From Nautilus pompilius (lineage: Eukaryota; Mollusca; Cephalopoda; Nautilida; Nautilidae): a DNA stretch of 64,000 nt. The stretch's first letter is position 1. Each line of letters opens with the position of its first letter. The notes beneath the pieces were generated by a model. The model searched no databases. It was given only the letters and a program-made list of their open reading frames with translations, and was not told the DNA's origin. A program made the translations under genes and the position numbers. This document shows, piece after piece, positions 12,481-23,985 of this stretch. The stretch spans positions 453,001 to 517,000 of the forward strand of contig JACATO010000065.1 of assembly GCA_018389105.1 (NCBI GenBank), given 5' to 3'.

Positions 12481-15400
12481 ATACTGAAACCTAGCGGACT
12501 GCTAAACAGCAAACAATTCATGCTTTTCCTTTATATATTTTTAATGATAAAAATTACTTAAATTTGTTTTTTTCATTTTTATGAGCAAAATATTTATGGC
12601 TCACCATATATAAACAAAAACAAATTCACAATTGACACTATATGAAATAACGAAAATATACAAATATCAATGGGCTGGCCTTCACCAGATTCAGTATTAG
12701 ACAGTTTTTAAAATGCCAAAACTTTAAAAGCTTTTTATTATGCTGATAATAAAGAAAGCAAGCACTCATTATTAAGCCTTCATATTAAATGTATATTTTA
12801 AAATTAATAAACTAGCTTACAGCGCAAACCTCTGCAATACTTGAGGGAGAGGCAGTGTGATATAAAGCTAGAGTTTTTTCACCAACATGATAAAAATCTG
12901 ATTAAAAGTTTTTTTATAGTTTGCTACTTTTTTTAATGCATCAACTACTAAATTTTTAAACCAATCAAAAACAGTTCAAACTATTTAATTATTTTTTTCT
13001 TTGAATGTGAATGCCAACTTTACCACAGAAGGCATCTGCAGAGGAACCTCCCCCCTGGTGTCAGTTTCCCAAACCAAGTGGAGAATAACAGGGTGCAATT
13101 AGCCACATGCCTAACACAAAAATTCCTTACTCGAGGAAGAAAACCAGAGAACCATGAAAAAATTTTTTTAAGTAAGAAATGATAAGATCAATAGAATTAA
13201 ATAATAAGATGAATCCATATTCCTACTACAATGGTCACCCTGATTTTGCACAATGGAGTTATTATGAAGTCTTATACATCTGTTTCCAGCATCTATCATG
13301 AAACTACTCTCATCACTACTGGATTTGTCAGAATAATCTAATTTTCCCAAAGAATTCACCATGCTAACAGCGATACTGCTTCTAAAGAAAGTTCTAATGC
13401 ATCAGTTCTCTTGAAACAGAAGTTGGCTTTCATATCTCCAGAAAATAAATTAGTAGTTAATCTATTTAATAAATATACAAAATTAAACTATATATATTAA
13501 AGTAATATCTTTTTTAATTTCTTAAAAGTCTTGCTAGGGGTTGTTAATAGTTCTATTAATTTACCAAACTTAGTAAAATTACAACCTTACAAAAAAGAAA
13601 AAAAAAGTTTCTATCTTGCAGTAATCATGAAATATTACCACAATGCAATGCTATGAAAGTTCATTCTCCTACTATATATGGCCTCAGTCATCTGTTTTGT
13701 CTGATTGCATTTATGATCTGCATCATAAAATCTATGATGTTCATCAGCAAACAATTTTCAGGAAAGTTCTATGGCTGCAGAGCAGCTTGCCAATTTCCAT
13801 AGCATTGAAAAATAGTGATTTTTGTTAATTATCTGCAGACAAAAAATACTTAAAATTCTATGCATATCCTTGTTTTATGCCTGTGGTTTTAAAGGGTAAA
13901 ACTAGATGACTATAATGTCTAAACAAGGGTTAATATGCAGAGATACTTCGTTATTTAAAAACAATACAACAATAATCACAGAACAAACTTTTCAGGTCCT
14001 ATAAATATCTTCATCTAGATATTCCATCCATTCTGAGCAGTTATCTTAAAAAAATGTGGTACCAAATTGACAGAAAATCACTGAGTTGATGTGCATTTGA
14101 CAAGAGACTGACATTCATCAAATTTAGTCTTTTACTGCTCTTCTCCACATCACACCTCTCAGAAAAGCAAACATCTTTTTTAAAATTTGATTACTTTCAT
14201 GGATAAAGGTCAACTGTTACTTAAGACTGAGGTTTAAATTACTGCCATCACCTGTGTACATGTGTTTATATATTGATTTGCTTCAAAAGTCACTCATATT
14301 ATGACAAATTTTCTTTTGCAAGATTCCATGTAGTATGCTCTTCAAATTAAAACGTTTTTCTTCCATCACACATTAGTCTGCAGTGAAAGCTGGTGATCTA
14401 AAAACAGAGTGGCAACAGCATAAATAGTCTGATTTTTATATATCTGTATGTTACTGCTGCGTTCTTGCTTCTTGTGGTAATGAACATGGCCTGCTCTCTG
14501 ACAGATCAAGCTGTGTTTAATGTCTAGCCCAATGATATGGTTTCTCTCACTCTTTAGTATGCTAACTTGTTCTGTGTGAATTTACTGTAGACACTCCAAT
14601 TTCCTGGAGTGGCTTACACTAATTGCCTACAGATTATGCAAGGGGCCAGGATACTAAAGTATGCACATCATCATGTCTGCATAAACAAACACTATAACTT
14701 TCTAGAAAGAATAAATATTGTAGGTTATTTACTGTAGGAACTCAAAAGTACTTATACTCTAATCATTACAAATGCTCCAATATAATCAATGAAGAGGGTG
14801 GGTGCAAAACACAAAGATTAATTAAATTAAAGCTTTAAAATTCTGATTAGTTATATATTTAAATGATATCTCCATTTTGAGGAAAGTAAATCTATAGGTA
14901 ATGGAGATAAGAAATTTCTGAACAGGATAATTAATAAGCTATTAATAGTTTAGAAAAATAGTGAGTAATTCAATTTTTTTTTTTTTTTTTTTTACTTTAC
15001 ATAATTAAATTTGCCAAAAAATGTGCTACAGATCTATATTAATGTCTGTTTTTATCAGGGCTCTTAGTAACTCGCTAAAAAAATTTTAATTCTAATTTTG
15101 ACAACTATCAGGAACTGTATGCATGAGGGTAGAACCAACTTTGAATTTTCCTGACCATGTATGACACAAAGTCACATTTTTTACAACTTCCCCCTGACCT
15201 CTGACCTCCCCTTATAGCCATCTGACTATTCCTCCATTTCTTCATTAGATTTTTTTTTTTTTTTTACACATTTGCATTATAGAAGCAACTACCTACTGAT
15301 GTTCTACACAACACAAATAGCCAACGATAGTGGTGAATTGTTTCTATGAAGCATGCAACTCTATTTACATCAACCAACATCATTAATACGAAGATTACAT

Positions 15401-15611
15401 CAGGCTCATAAAAATGGTATTGTCGTCGAGCAAGTACGGCAAATTTTACAAACATTATGACAGACCCATTCAACAAATATATTTTAAAAAGTTAACACAA
15501 TACTGTTGAGGGGGGTGCTGAAAAAAAATACAAGTTTACTGAAAGCTACCACTGATATAAAATGACAGCATTATCAAGCAGAATACCATAGTACTTAGAA
15601 CATTTGCATTC
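12481..15611. other. intronic AT-rich sequence with one unexplained open segment
   Basis: Mostly featureless, with T runs at 14,972-14,993 and 15,249-15,264. The minus strand at 13,168-13,362 is open for 64 residues, with a protein-like composition (GKLDYSDKSSSDESSFMIDA), and a further open piece lies directly upstream in another frame. I do not recognise it and could not find clear splice sites; it may be a processed-pseudogene or transposon scrap. Confidence 0.35.
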
Positions 15612-15800
15612 ACTTAGCAGTTTGTTTATTCTTAGTCCTTGATTTTCTGCCTAGCTCCCAATTCTTCTTTTCCTTTCCCTCCTCAGTGCTTTTGTTTTTG
15701 AGAACAGTGACATTATTCTTCTTTTCCACTTTGATGTACAGTTCATCAGCTTCATCTACCAGCATCTCTATTTTTCTAACACTTAGTTGTGCATTTAAAA
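15612..15800 (-). pseudogene. relic of a charged, coiled-coil-like coding segment, family unknown
   Basis: The minus strand reads open for about 55 codons and is rich in Lys and Glu: IEMLVDEADELYIKVEKK, then NVTVLKNKSTEEGKEKKNW. Heptad-like spacing of hydrophobics suggests a coiled coil. It has no start, and the frame upstream is broken. The pattern (ADELY.KVEKK..) reminds me of coiled-coil segments seen next to transposase or zinc-finger domains in invertebrate repetitive ORFs, but this is only resemblance. It could also be a processed pseudogene. Confidence 0.35.
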
Positions 15801-16271
15801 GCTTTCATTCTTTTTCCTATGCTGCGGTGCTTCTGCTCTTTTTGGTATACATTGGTTTCTCACAGAACCATCTATTTGCTAATATGACATTTTTATTTGT
15901 ATAACAACTTTTACACAAAAAGTAATCTTCACGGTTTCTGAACAAAATGCTCTTTCATAAAACGATCATATAAGTCTGAGGTGAATACTGATGAGAACAT
16001 TTTGAGAAAATGTATTATTACAGTAGTTTTAATGACAGAAGATTGCCATAGCCGTATTTCTTAGCATCTTGAGTCTTTCACTGAAAATTCCCTAGTTTTC
16101 CTTGACTTTAGACCAAATCTCAACTTGACCCCTCTCAGACGTAGGTCATTGTTCACTTAAGGCAAGTTCCTCCAGACTGGAACTCCTGGACAGCTCTCAT
16201 GCAGGTGTCAGGAAAAATCAAGAGATGCGACTAGTGCCGACAAATAAGACTGAAGTTATTGTGGGAAAAGA

Positions 16272-16475
16272 TCACGGAGTTTTGACACTGTGGTGATCTC
16301 CCAGAAAAAAGCCAGATGATGCTTGTAGACTCTTAATCATGGGAATAACATTGGCCAGTGCACTAACCCAGAGCAGAAACATAGCTTCACGATCAATTCT
16401 ATGGATGATAACATAGTGCAAAAATACATTGGCAACACCTGCACAACTTCTCGAGATCAAAGATTACAGCTGCAT
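16272..16475 (-). mobile_element. possible hAT transposase fragment (SCAND3/ZMYM6-like)
   Basis: A 62-residue minus-strand frame contains SRSCAGVANVFLHYVIIHR. This resembles the GxxARxxx...THCIIHRQ segment of domesticated and free hAT transposases of the SCAND3/ZMYM6/GTF2IRD2 group. The match is short and flanks are too decayed to extend it, so this is tentative. Confidence 0.3.
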
Positions 16476-19340
16476 TCAATTTTGGTCAACTTACCTAATA
16501 AAAATGACAAGGAATGAAGATGTATAGTTTGTGTTGTTGTTTTTTTTTTTAAACAAAACACCATTATCTTTCTGTACTTGAGAGGAAAGAGTTGCAGACT
16601 AACAACTATAGCTATTTATCAGACCACTGAGCTTTGGAAAGGGATAGGCTTGTATGTTAAAACAGATTACAGCAAAGGAGAACCAACCTCCCTAACCTCC
16701 CTTTTTTGATAAAAAGTATTATTTAAATAAAAGTGCTAAGCAGATATTTAGTTATTCCCCCTTTTGGCTGGCTAAAATAAGTAAAACATTTAACCATAAT
16801 GCTAAGTTGAGAACACTCTCGGTAAATTCTTATTTATGTATTTATTTTTTAGTAACAGTGCACTAAATGATGAACTAGAATTATCGTAGCTACATTATGT
16901 ATTTTAGCTTGTGGCAACAGATTTTCTACTTAGCTGTCTGTTTTTCAATTCGAACAGAAGCCCACTGAACTTAAATTGGCCAGGGTCATCTCTGCCAATC
17001 AATCAAAGGTGACTCATAGAAATGTGGGTCATTTTATAGGAATCTGTTGCCTTTGTATCAATTAACATGCACTGTGTTAACACTAAATTCATACTTCTGT
17101 ACAATATCGCCTGAAAGCTTGTGTAAAACAACAAAAAAGTGAATAATGCTAAATCCATACTTTTGTAAAGCACAAATTATCCATGTTCTATGCTGATGTC
17201 TCTGTATCTGTTTATTGATTGAAATCCCAAGATACAGGTATAAGGAACAGAAACTCTCTACCACACTTTCCCATTCTTCCTACTGGTATTTAGAAAACCA
17301 TGCTAAGTTTAAGAAAATGTTTGATAAATAGGTTTTATAATGTCATATTAGATCAGTTAAAGAGAGAGAAAGAGGGATTTGAATACAAACTTTAAAGAGA
17401 TTATTAAAGAAATAATTACAGAAAAAATAAACTTTAGCTTTGGTATGGTAGAGTCACAAGTAAACATTAATAAAAAAGCTTAATTCACTGAGTAGCTATC
17501 GGAAAGGGCTGCATCTCAGGCCAGAAAGATTGGGAACTATAAAAAGGGGGAAAAGCAGGGTTTGGTACTTTGTAATGTTATCTTTGGCTGTTTTACATCC
17601 ATGATATGCCCACCAATAAAACAACAAAAACCGATAATTAAAAGATTCCATCTGAACACACACATGGATCCCTAGCAAAGTTATGCTAAAATTTTCATAA
17701 TAATTTTACCAGGACTTTCAAAGAACTATAGATAGAAATTACTTTACAAAATGCAGATGTTTTTCTAAATATGCAAGGCAATGCCCAACTGAAAAGTTAT
17801 CCATCTGTCCAGTTAGATATAAATAAAAACTTTGTGTTTGCATATGTTCACACAAAGACACAGACTTTTGCCTGGCTTTGATCACAATGGCCACAAGCTG
17901 ACCTTTGGACCTCAAAATACCCCCTCTATACAAAGAAATCCCATTGTTTTTTGGATATTTCTGTGGCAAAAATAAACTTGATGTAATTCCAAAATAATTG
18001 TATTAAGTTATTTTGCAATTAACAACTTTTAAATACTTTTATCTATTTACTCTTTAATTTTCTATCTATTTGATCTTGAAAGACTGTAATAACATTAGCT
18101 ACAGGTTGCTATAAAGGGTCAATCTCATGAAAAGAATAGAAAGCGAGTGCCTAGTTTGGACATTTCCCACCACCTTATTAGTAGTAAATGAACTTAGCTA
18201 TCAGCTACCTTCCTTTGGTGCCATCACCAATGTTTACTTGGGAAATTCCCAAAACATCCACTTTCTGTGACCAATGTCATGTAAGGGGTGGGGGGGGGGG
18301 GGATATTGTTGATATTTGTGTTTGTTTTTCAGAAATCTAACAGTAAAGTTGAGAAGTCACTCTATCAATTCCTTTTCCTAGCATTTTCACATCTTTCTTT
18401 GAATTTTTATAGTCACAATAAACGATCTAGACGGCTGTATTTGCAAGGCGAGAACTTTTGCTGTAGGACTTACAATCACATAAATGTCAGTGCCATCCCT
18501 GTAGCAGTGTTTTCTACTCGGCATGGAAAATACTAAAAGGTTCACGTCCAACTCTGGATTGTCATAAAAGAACTAGCAGGTCTACATGAATCGGATATGA
18601 ATATACAAAAGCCTGCTAAACAGGAAGAGGTTTTCATCTAGCACCGTATTCTGCTGAAGAAAGGCCGCTGATTAGCCAATTTGGAGAACTGGCAGCTGAA
18701 GCTGCTATAGCAATGTTTAACTTCCACATCAGTCAAATGCAGATAACTCTTTTATCTAGTGGGCAGGACCGAGTCAGTAAAATTCCAAGATATTTATTCA
18801 AACTTTACTCGGACCAGCATAAACTTTCAAATTGTGTCATTTGTTCTGACTTGAGACTAAAATAAAACTAAATGAAAACAAAAACAAGGCATACAGTTTA
18901 TTGTTGTTTTTTTTCATATTTTTCTAGTTTTTGGTAGACACTAACATAATAAGAATAATTTTGCATTCAATCAAGTATTTTTTTGCTCTTGTAGATGGAT
19001 GAAAGCTGCTTAGCATGCATGCTACTTTAAAAGGACTTAATATACCTGCAGAGATATTGGCACATCATCAGCTGATAGCACATAAGCTCTTTCTTTGTAG
19101 ATACTTGTTTTAAGTAAATGAAAGAGAAAGAGAGTGAGTGCAAGAATCATAGGATGCAAAAAAAGTTCATTTGTTAAGTGGTGGTGGCATAAAATTGTTG
19201 CTAAACACTTTCTTGAGTAAAGTTTGAGAAGACCCCTCCAAAAATAACCAAAAAAAAAAACACTATGCCCAAAGCAGAGACATGTGACAATGGAAAAGCA
19301 CAAAGCCAGCCTAACTCTCATTTTATTTTATTCAATGTAA
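16476..19340. other. intronic AT-rich sequence, nothing recognised
   Basis: No exon or repeat family was recognised. It contains a 13-base G run at 18,290-18,302. A minus-strand open frame (19,037-19,321) ends at a CAG|GTATAT donor-like site, but no acceptor or homologue supports an exon. Confidence 0.4.
18290..18302. repeat. G homopolymer
   Basis: Thirteen consecutive G residues in otherwise AT-rich sequence. It is one of three long G/C runs in the window (also 42,180-42,194 and 58,690-58,702). Confidence 0.9.
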
Positions 19341-19416
19341 TAGGGACGTTCAAATGAAGCATGGCCAAACACAATAGACAATACTATTTCAACCAATTTT
19401 CATTTGAATGCCCCTA
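19341..19416. mobile_element. near-palindromic MITE, copy 1 (76 bp, TA-flanked)
   Basis: The left arm TAGGGACGTTCAAATGAA faces a right arm ending TTCATTTGAATGCCCCTA, with about 40 bp between. Both ends carry the TA expected of Tc1/mariner insertions. The arms match those of the copies at 22.4, 32.1 and 45.2 kb (core TTCAAATGAA). No coding capacity. Confidence 0.65.
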
Positions 19417-22400
19417 GTAGATATATCAGTGCATCATATATAGATAAAAGCCTATATAAGAATTCAAGCACCATGGAGAAGATTAGGATCCTCCCAAATG
19501 GCATAATCACTCTGAACTTTCTCATCATCCTCTTCTAGCATTAAAATTTCCAGAACAAATTTTGTTCCAGCTTTAAATTAAAAGCTAGTCAGCCAATCTT
19601 TAGCTAGGGCTTCCTTTATATTTCACTGAACAATCAATGTACTTTCTCGTTTTAGCATTTCACAAGATGGAGTGTTTCCACCATTTGCAAATTACTCATA
19701 AAGCGAGTTGGAATTCTCGCTACTCACTGCTACTGTTGTTTTTAGTTCTGTTTTTTCACACCTGACTGACAAGCAGATCCTCCTCTGGTGTCTACCAGCA
19801 CCAAAGGACATACAACTTATGTCATATGTCAAACTAACAGATATGACCATCACTAGCAGAAACTTAACTGAATAGTAAAAGCGTGTTTTGGAAATCTTTT
19901 CTTTTCACCGGCATCAGGGCCACATCCTAAAGAATGTTCTTGTGTATGCTATTATCTCGCAGTAGTTCTTTGTAGTAGATATTTCTATTTCTAAAGCAGC
20001 TTGAGCTGGCCACAAACCTACAGCCTGTAATGTTCTTGCCTTAAAAGTGTTTCTTTAATTATATTATCCTTTTGAGGCACATGCCACATATCAAGAGTCA
20101 GCTAAACATTGGCATCAATCATGTCCGATAAAACAGCATAGTCTAATCTAATCCATTCACATCATTATACAGATAAGCTACAGGTTAAAACTCACTTGTG
20201 GAAGAAAAAAATTGCCTAAATAATGGTTTTATTCTCAAGTAAAATCATAACTGAAGATTGTTAAAGCCTGAAAATGGTAGATACCCATCAAGAGTCATCT
20301 ATCTAGAGATACCTTACGTAGTAATCCTAAATATCTAGATAAAATTAAAATGTACAAAGTAATAGATACACATTCTGTGTACTCTGCCAAACAGTTTTTG
20401 TGCAAATAATCTGAGTTCACAACTGGAATAAAACACTAAAGTTTGTGAAAAATGGATTGAATGTATATTCTCAGCTTTATCAAAGTAATAGAAAAATTAA
20501 CTTTTGTTTTTAATTCAAACATTTCATTTGCAACACTGATAAACATTTCACCTTATTTATTTTTTCAGTTGACAATAAACTATTGCAAAGGATTAAATAC
20601 ATTTTAGAAGATGATTAGCAACAGCTGTAAATCAAGTAAACAAAATTATCAACAAACTTTACTTTTCCTGATTAGCTAAACTTTCAAAATAAGTTATAAG
20701 TAGAGGTATCCATAGGAAAACTTTAAATAATATTAGTTCTTAAAATAGTTTGTTGCTTAATTCCCCTTCTACTTCTTATTTTCCGAAAGGATAATTTCCA
20801 AAATATGAATTATTCTTAGCATCTCTAGTATAGTATAAGATTTTTATTCATTTGCATACTAACTGGGATCATGACAATACAATACCAATGCATAATAATG
20901 AGATTGTCTCAGTTTTAAATAAAATATATATAGTTTATTATTGAATTGCCAACAGTTATTAACCATGTTGTCATTTTGAATTAACCATGAAATTTATTAT
21001 TTTGCAAGGTACCAGTTCATTTGTGTATCTTAAGGTGTAGTTTCAATATTTCTGACTGCTTGTATTCTATCTATGTTACTTACCGCCATTTCTGTTTATT
21101 TGTTAATTCTTTAAATGCATTTATAGGCAAAAGGTACACCTGGTCCTTGATTTAGATCTATGCAAAATTTCCATAACTGCTTTTGTCCCTGAAGAACACC
21201 TGGTGGATTACCTGCTATTAACTGTTTGCCAACCCCAGATGGATAACATAGCACTCTGGATGCTCCTCTGTGTACTTAGCCCTCTTTCCACAAAACAGCA
21301 GCTGTGGTGGATCTACAGCCACTAGCTTATCCTTGAAAATGTTCACCAGCTATCTCATCTTGTAAGGTTCAGCTCAAAAAGAGAGTGATGTAATATTAAC
21401 AGGAAAGCTCCACAGCACCTGAGCCGCTCCTTCAAGCAAACAGTGACCCACTGTAAAGTAAACAGCCTCCCCACCACTGTGTAAAAAGACCTGATCTGGT
21501 GCTAAATAAACATGGGAAACTAACCCTTCCCCACTCTTAAAAAAAACCCTCAGGCACTGGATTCTAGTTTTCTAATTTTAAAAAAATGTCAAATTTACCA
21601 AGAGCCTTTAAAATTTCAAAGTGTTGTCATGTATCCCAAATGCAAACATGAATAGCTTATACTTGAGGTTCATATGGAGTATTCAGGTAAAAAAAAATCC
21701 CTCCTAGCTTTTCATTATTGTGATTATTCTTTCACAAGACAAATCTTTGAGTGTAAATAGATCATAAAACAAACTGTCGATATCTGCCTTCATATTAAGT
21801 GATTACTTTCGAAAGTTGACACCGCTTCCCTCCCTATAAACTTAGAATTTTATCCCTATTAAATTCATGGATCCTCAAATTAACTCTACAACATTCACTA
21901 AATAATTGACAAAAGTAAACCACTTTATCTGCTTAATATTCGTTATTTCTATGCCTAATTTCAATAGCTTTCCTCATACTATCTACCTACTCTTCTACAT
22001 CCCCAGTTGACCCCTGCCTAGGCAGACAACTACCAGAATGGGGACAGAAATCTTGAACTATACTGATGAATCTTACCACCTGCAAAAGAAAAGGTACACT
22101 GAGCTGTTATTGAACTTGACAGGTAGCCTGACCTACACTCTCCCCCCTCCTAAACATGATTGATGACCCTGTGCTAATATTCAACCAGGGCTGTTACTTA
22201 GACACCTGATGAAACTAAGACAGTCTCCTCTTAGCAGAGAGAGAAAACTACATCAAGCAACAAAATAAAAAAAATCAAATTTAACTTTTTTTTAAACATT
22301 ACTACATTTATCAACAGTTTCTTAGACTTTTTAGCATGAGACTTTAAACGAGATATTAAAATAAGAAACTAAATGTATGTTTAACTCATATGTATGTAGA

Positions 22401-22422
22401 AAGATAGATATTTACTGTATAA
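19417..22422. other. intronic AT-rich sequence, nothing recognised
   Basis: No open frame, splice-flanked exon or repeat family was recognised on either strand. It is continuous with the surrounding intron in composition. Confidence 0.45.
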
Positions 22423-22501
22423 TAGAGATGTTTAAAATAAACCAGGTTAAATTGGCATCACAGTAATGATAACTGGCCAAAGTTTCAGTTGAACATGCCT
22501 A
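22423..22501. mobile_element. near-palindromic MITE, copy 2 (79 bp, TA-flanked)
   Basis: The left end TAGAGATGTTTAAAATAAAC and the right end GTTTCAGTTGAACATGCCTA are decayed versions of the MITE arm with core GTTCAAATGAAACC. The length of 79 bp equals that of the best copy at 45.2 kb, and both ends abut TA. Confidence 0.5.
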
Positions 22502-22504
22502 GTG

Positions 22505-22655
22505 TGTATAAATTAGACTATCGATAACTCGGATATATTGTTTACTTAAAAGTGACATGCAGGTTCCAGAAAAATGCCTAAATCTCCATTATAAAAATTA
22601 TGGATAACTTGAATTTGCTCTAGGTCAAAATGCCAGATAAGTCGGGGCATCATTT
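22505..22655. mobile_element. possible pogo/Tigger-type terminal fragment
   Basis: Repeated GATAACTCGGAT / GGATAACTTGAA / CCAGATAAGTCGGGG motifs resemble the terminal regions of pogo/Tigger elements, which carry several GATAA-CCGA-type blocks near each end. No transposase segment was recognised next to it. A similar end motif (TTCGGATAATCGAGGTTCTA) occurs at 56,691-56,710. Confidence 0.35.
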
Positions 22656-23005
22656 TAATTCCTTGAAGTACAATTACATGTTCTTTGTAACTTGAAGTTT
22701 GTCAGCTGATATTGGATAATTGGTTTTGACTGCACTTTGCCATGTGTTTGAATGCACAACTCCCTTCTTGTATCACATTTTCTCAATTGCCACTGCAGCA
22801 ACAACTTGCACATCAACATGGCATCACACAAATGCAAACTGTGGACTCAAAATTCACACAAAATATCAGGTGAGTCTTGAAGTTGAAAAGGGACTAAAGA
22901 GTAAAACACCAAAGCAATAATGAGTTAAATTAATTCTTTAAAACACCATAGTTAATATTGCAGCATTGCAACTTTGAGTTACTAAGAATATGCTGTATAT
23001 ATACA

Positions 23006-23011
<6 letters not shown>

Positions 23012-23036
<25 letters not shown>
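23012..23036. repeat. (AT)n microsatellite
   Basis: A pure AT/TA run of about 25 bp, immediately left of the Tc1-like relic. AT repeats are common insertion points for TA-targeting transposons; no other significance is seen. Confidence 0.85.
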
Positions 23037-23199
23037 GTTATAAACAAATTAATGTGAGTAGCCAATACTTTGTGAAATGGCTACGAGATTTAGTACAAAA
23101 AATGCTCACCTTTCATTATGTTTGGTAACATGTTTTGAAATAACATCAACCAAATTTTCGTGAGTTCTTTTTATTTCAGAGTTTCAAAATCAGACTGGT

Positions 23200-23985
23200 T
23201 TGATAGCACAAACTATTATCTTAGCTTCGCTCTGCAGATTGCCAACAGATTCTCTATCGGGTCATGATCAGGAAAGTCTCCAGGCCATTTTGTCTGAAAA
23301 ACTTCGTAACAGATCTTGGCAGGGTGGAAGATCCTACTTGAACACTCCACTAATCTCTGCATTAAGTGTGGACATTTCAGAAACTACTTTGTAGTTCTCC
23401 CTGTTCATCAAGGCTTCCAATGAAATGAGCCAGCCTGTGCTGTAGCTAAAGAAATGGCCCTGTTTCATAATATGAGCAATGGTGGGTATTTCTCCAATTG
23501 TCCAAGAAACATACTAGCATCACTGACCTTGCATTTCAAAATGACTTTTGTCAAAAATACCATCTTCCTTAAAACTTTCTCTGTCCATGCTTATCTTTTG
23601 ACCTGTGCACCCTATTTCTTTCATTTTGGTGATAAACCATTGTTTCTTCAAAGACTCTCTGGCTTTTCACCTACCTTCCAAAAGTCATCATTATATAGTC
23701 AATGAAACCAGGTAAATTCCGGCAATGTTCAATTCTTTCTTCAGTACAACACTGATCTTCTAAGAATCCAGTTTGCTCTTTTTCAGTAGTACTATATCAT
23801 CTTTTGCTGAGGTCTTTCACTTTTGCTCACCTCTCCATTTCAAGGATATTGTACCAGTGTTGTTTTATATGAATCAGCCTACTTACCATCTCTCAAATGA
23901 CCCCATATTCCTTTGCTATAGCTCTCTGAGATGTTGACATGTGTTTATGCAGTGTTACAATTTTGCTTCTTTTTCTTGGTTTTAT
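23200..23985 (-). mobile_element. decayed Tc1/mariner transposon, minus strand
   Basis: Reading the minus strand from 23,985 downward, an HTH-like start (ISQRAIAKEYGV) appears first. At about 23,290-23,240 comes KWPGDFPDHDPIENL, a decayed form of the family signature WP.QSPDLNPIENLW around the third catalytic acidic residue. Order and spacing fit a Tc1-type transposase of about 340 residues with many frameshifts and stops. The plus-strand open frames in the same span are antisense shadows. No terminal repeats were resolved. Confidence 0.6.

Noticed and set aside
19037-19321. Possible minus-strand exon ending at CAG|GTATAT
   Set aside because: The donor is acceptable but no acceptor with a pyrimidine tract at a sensible place and no protein family support it.
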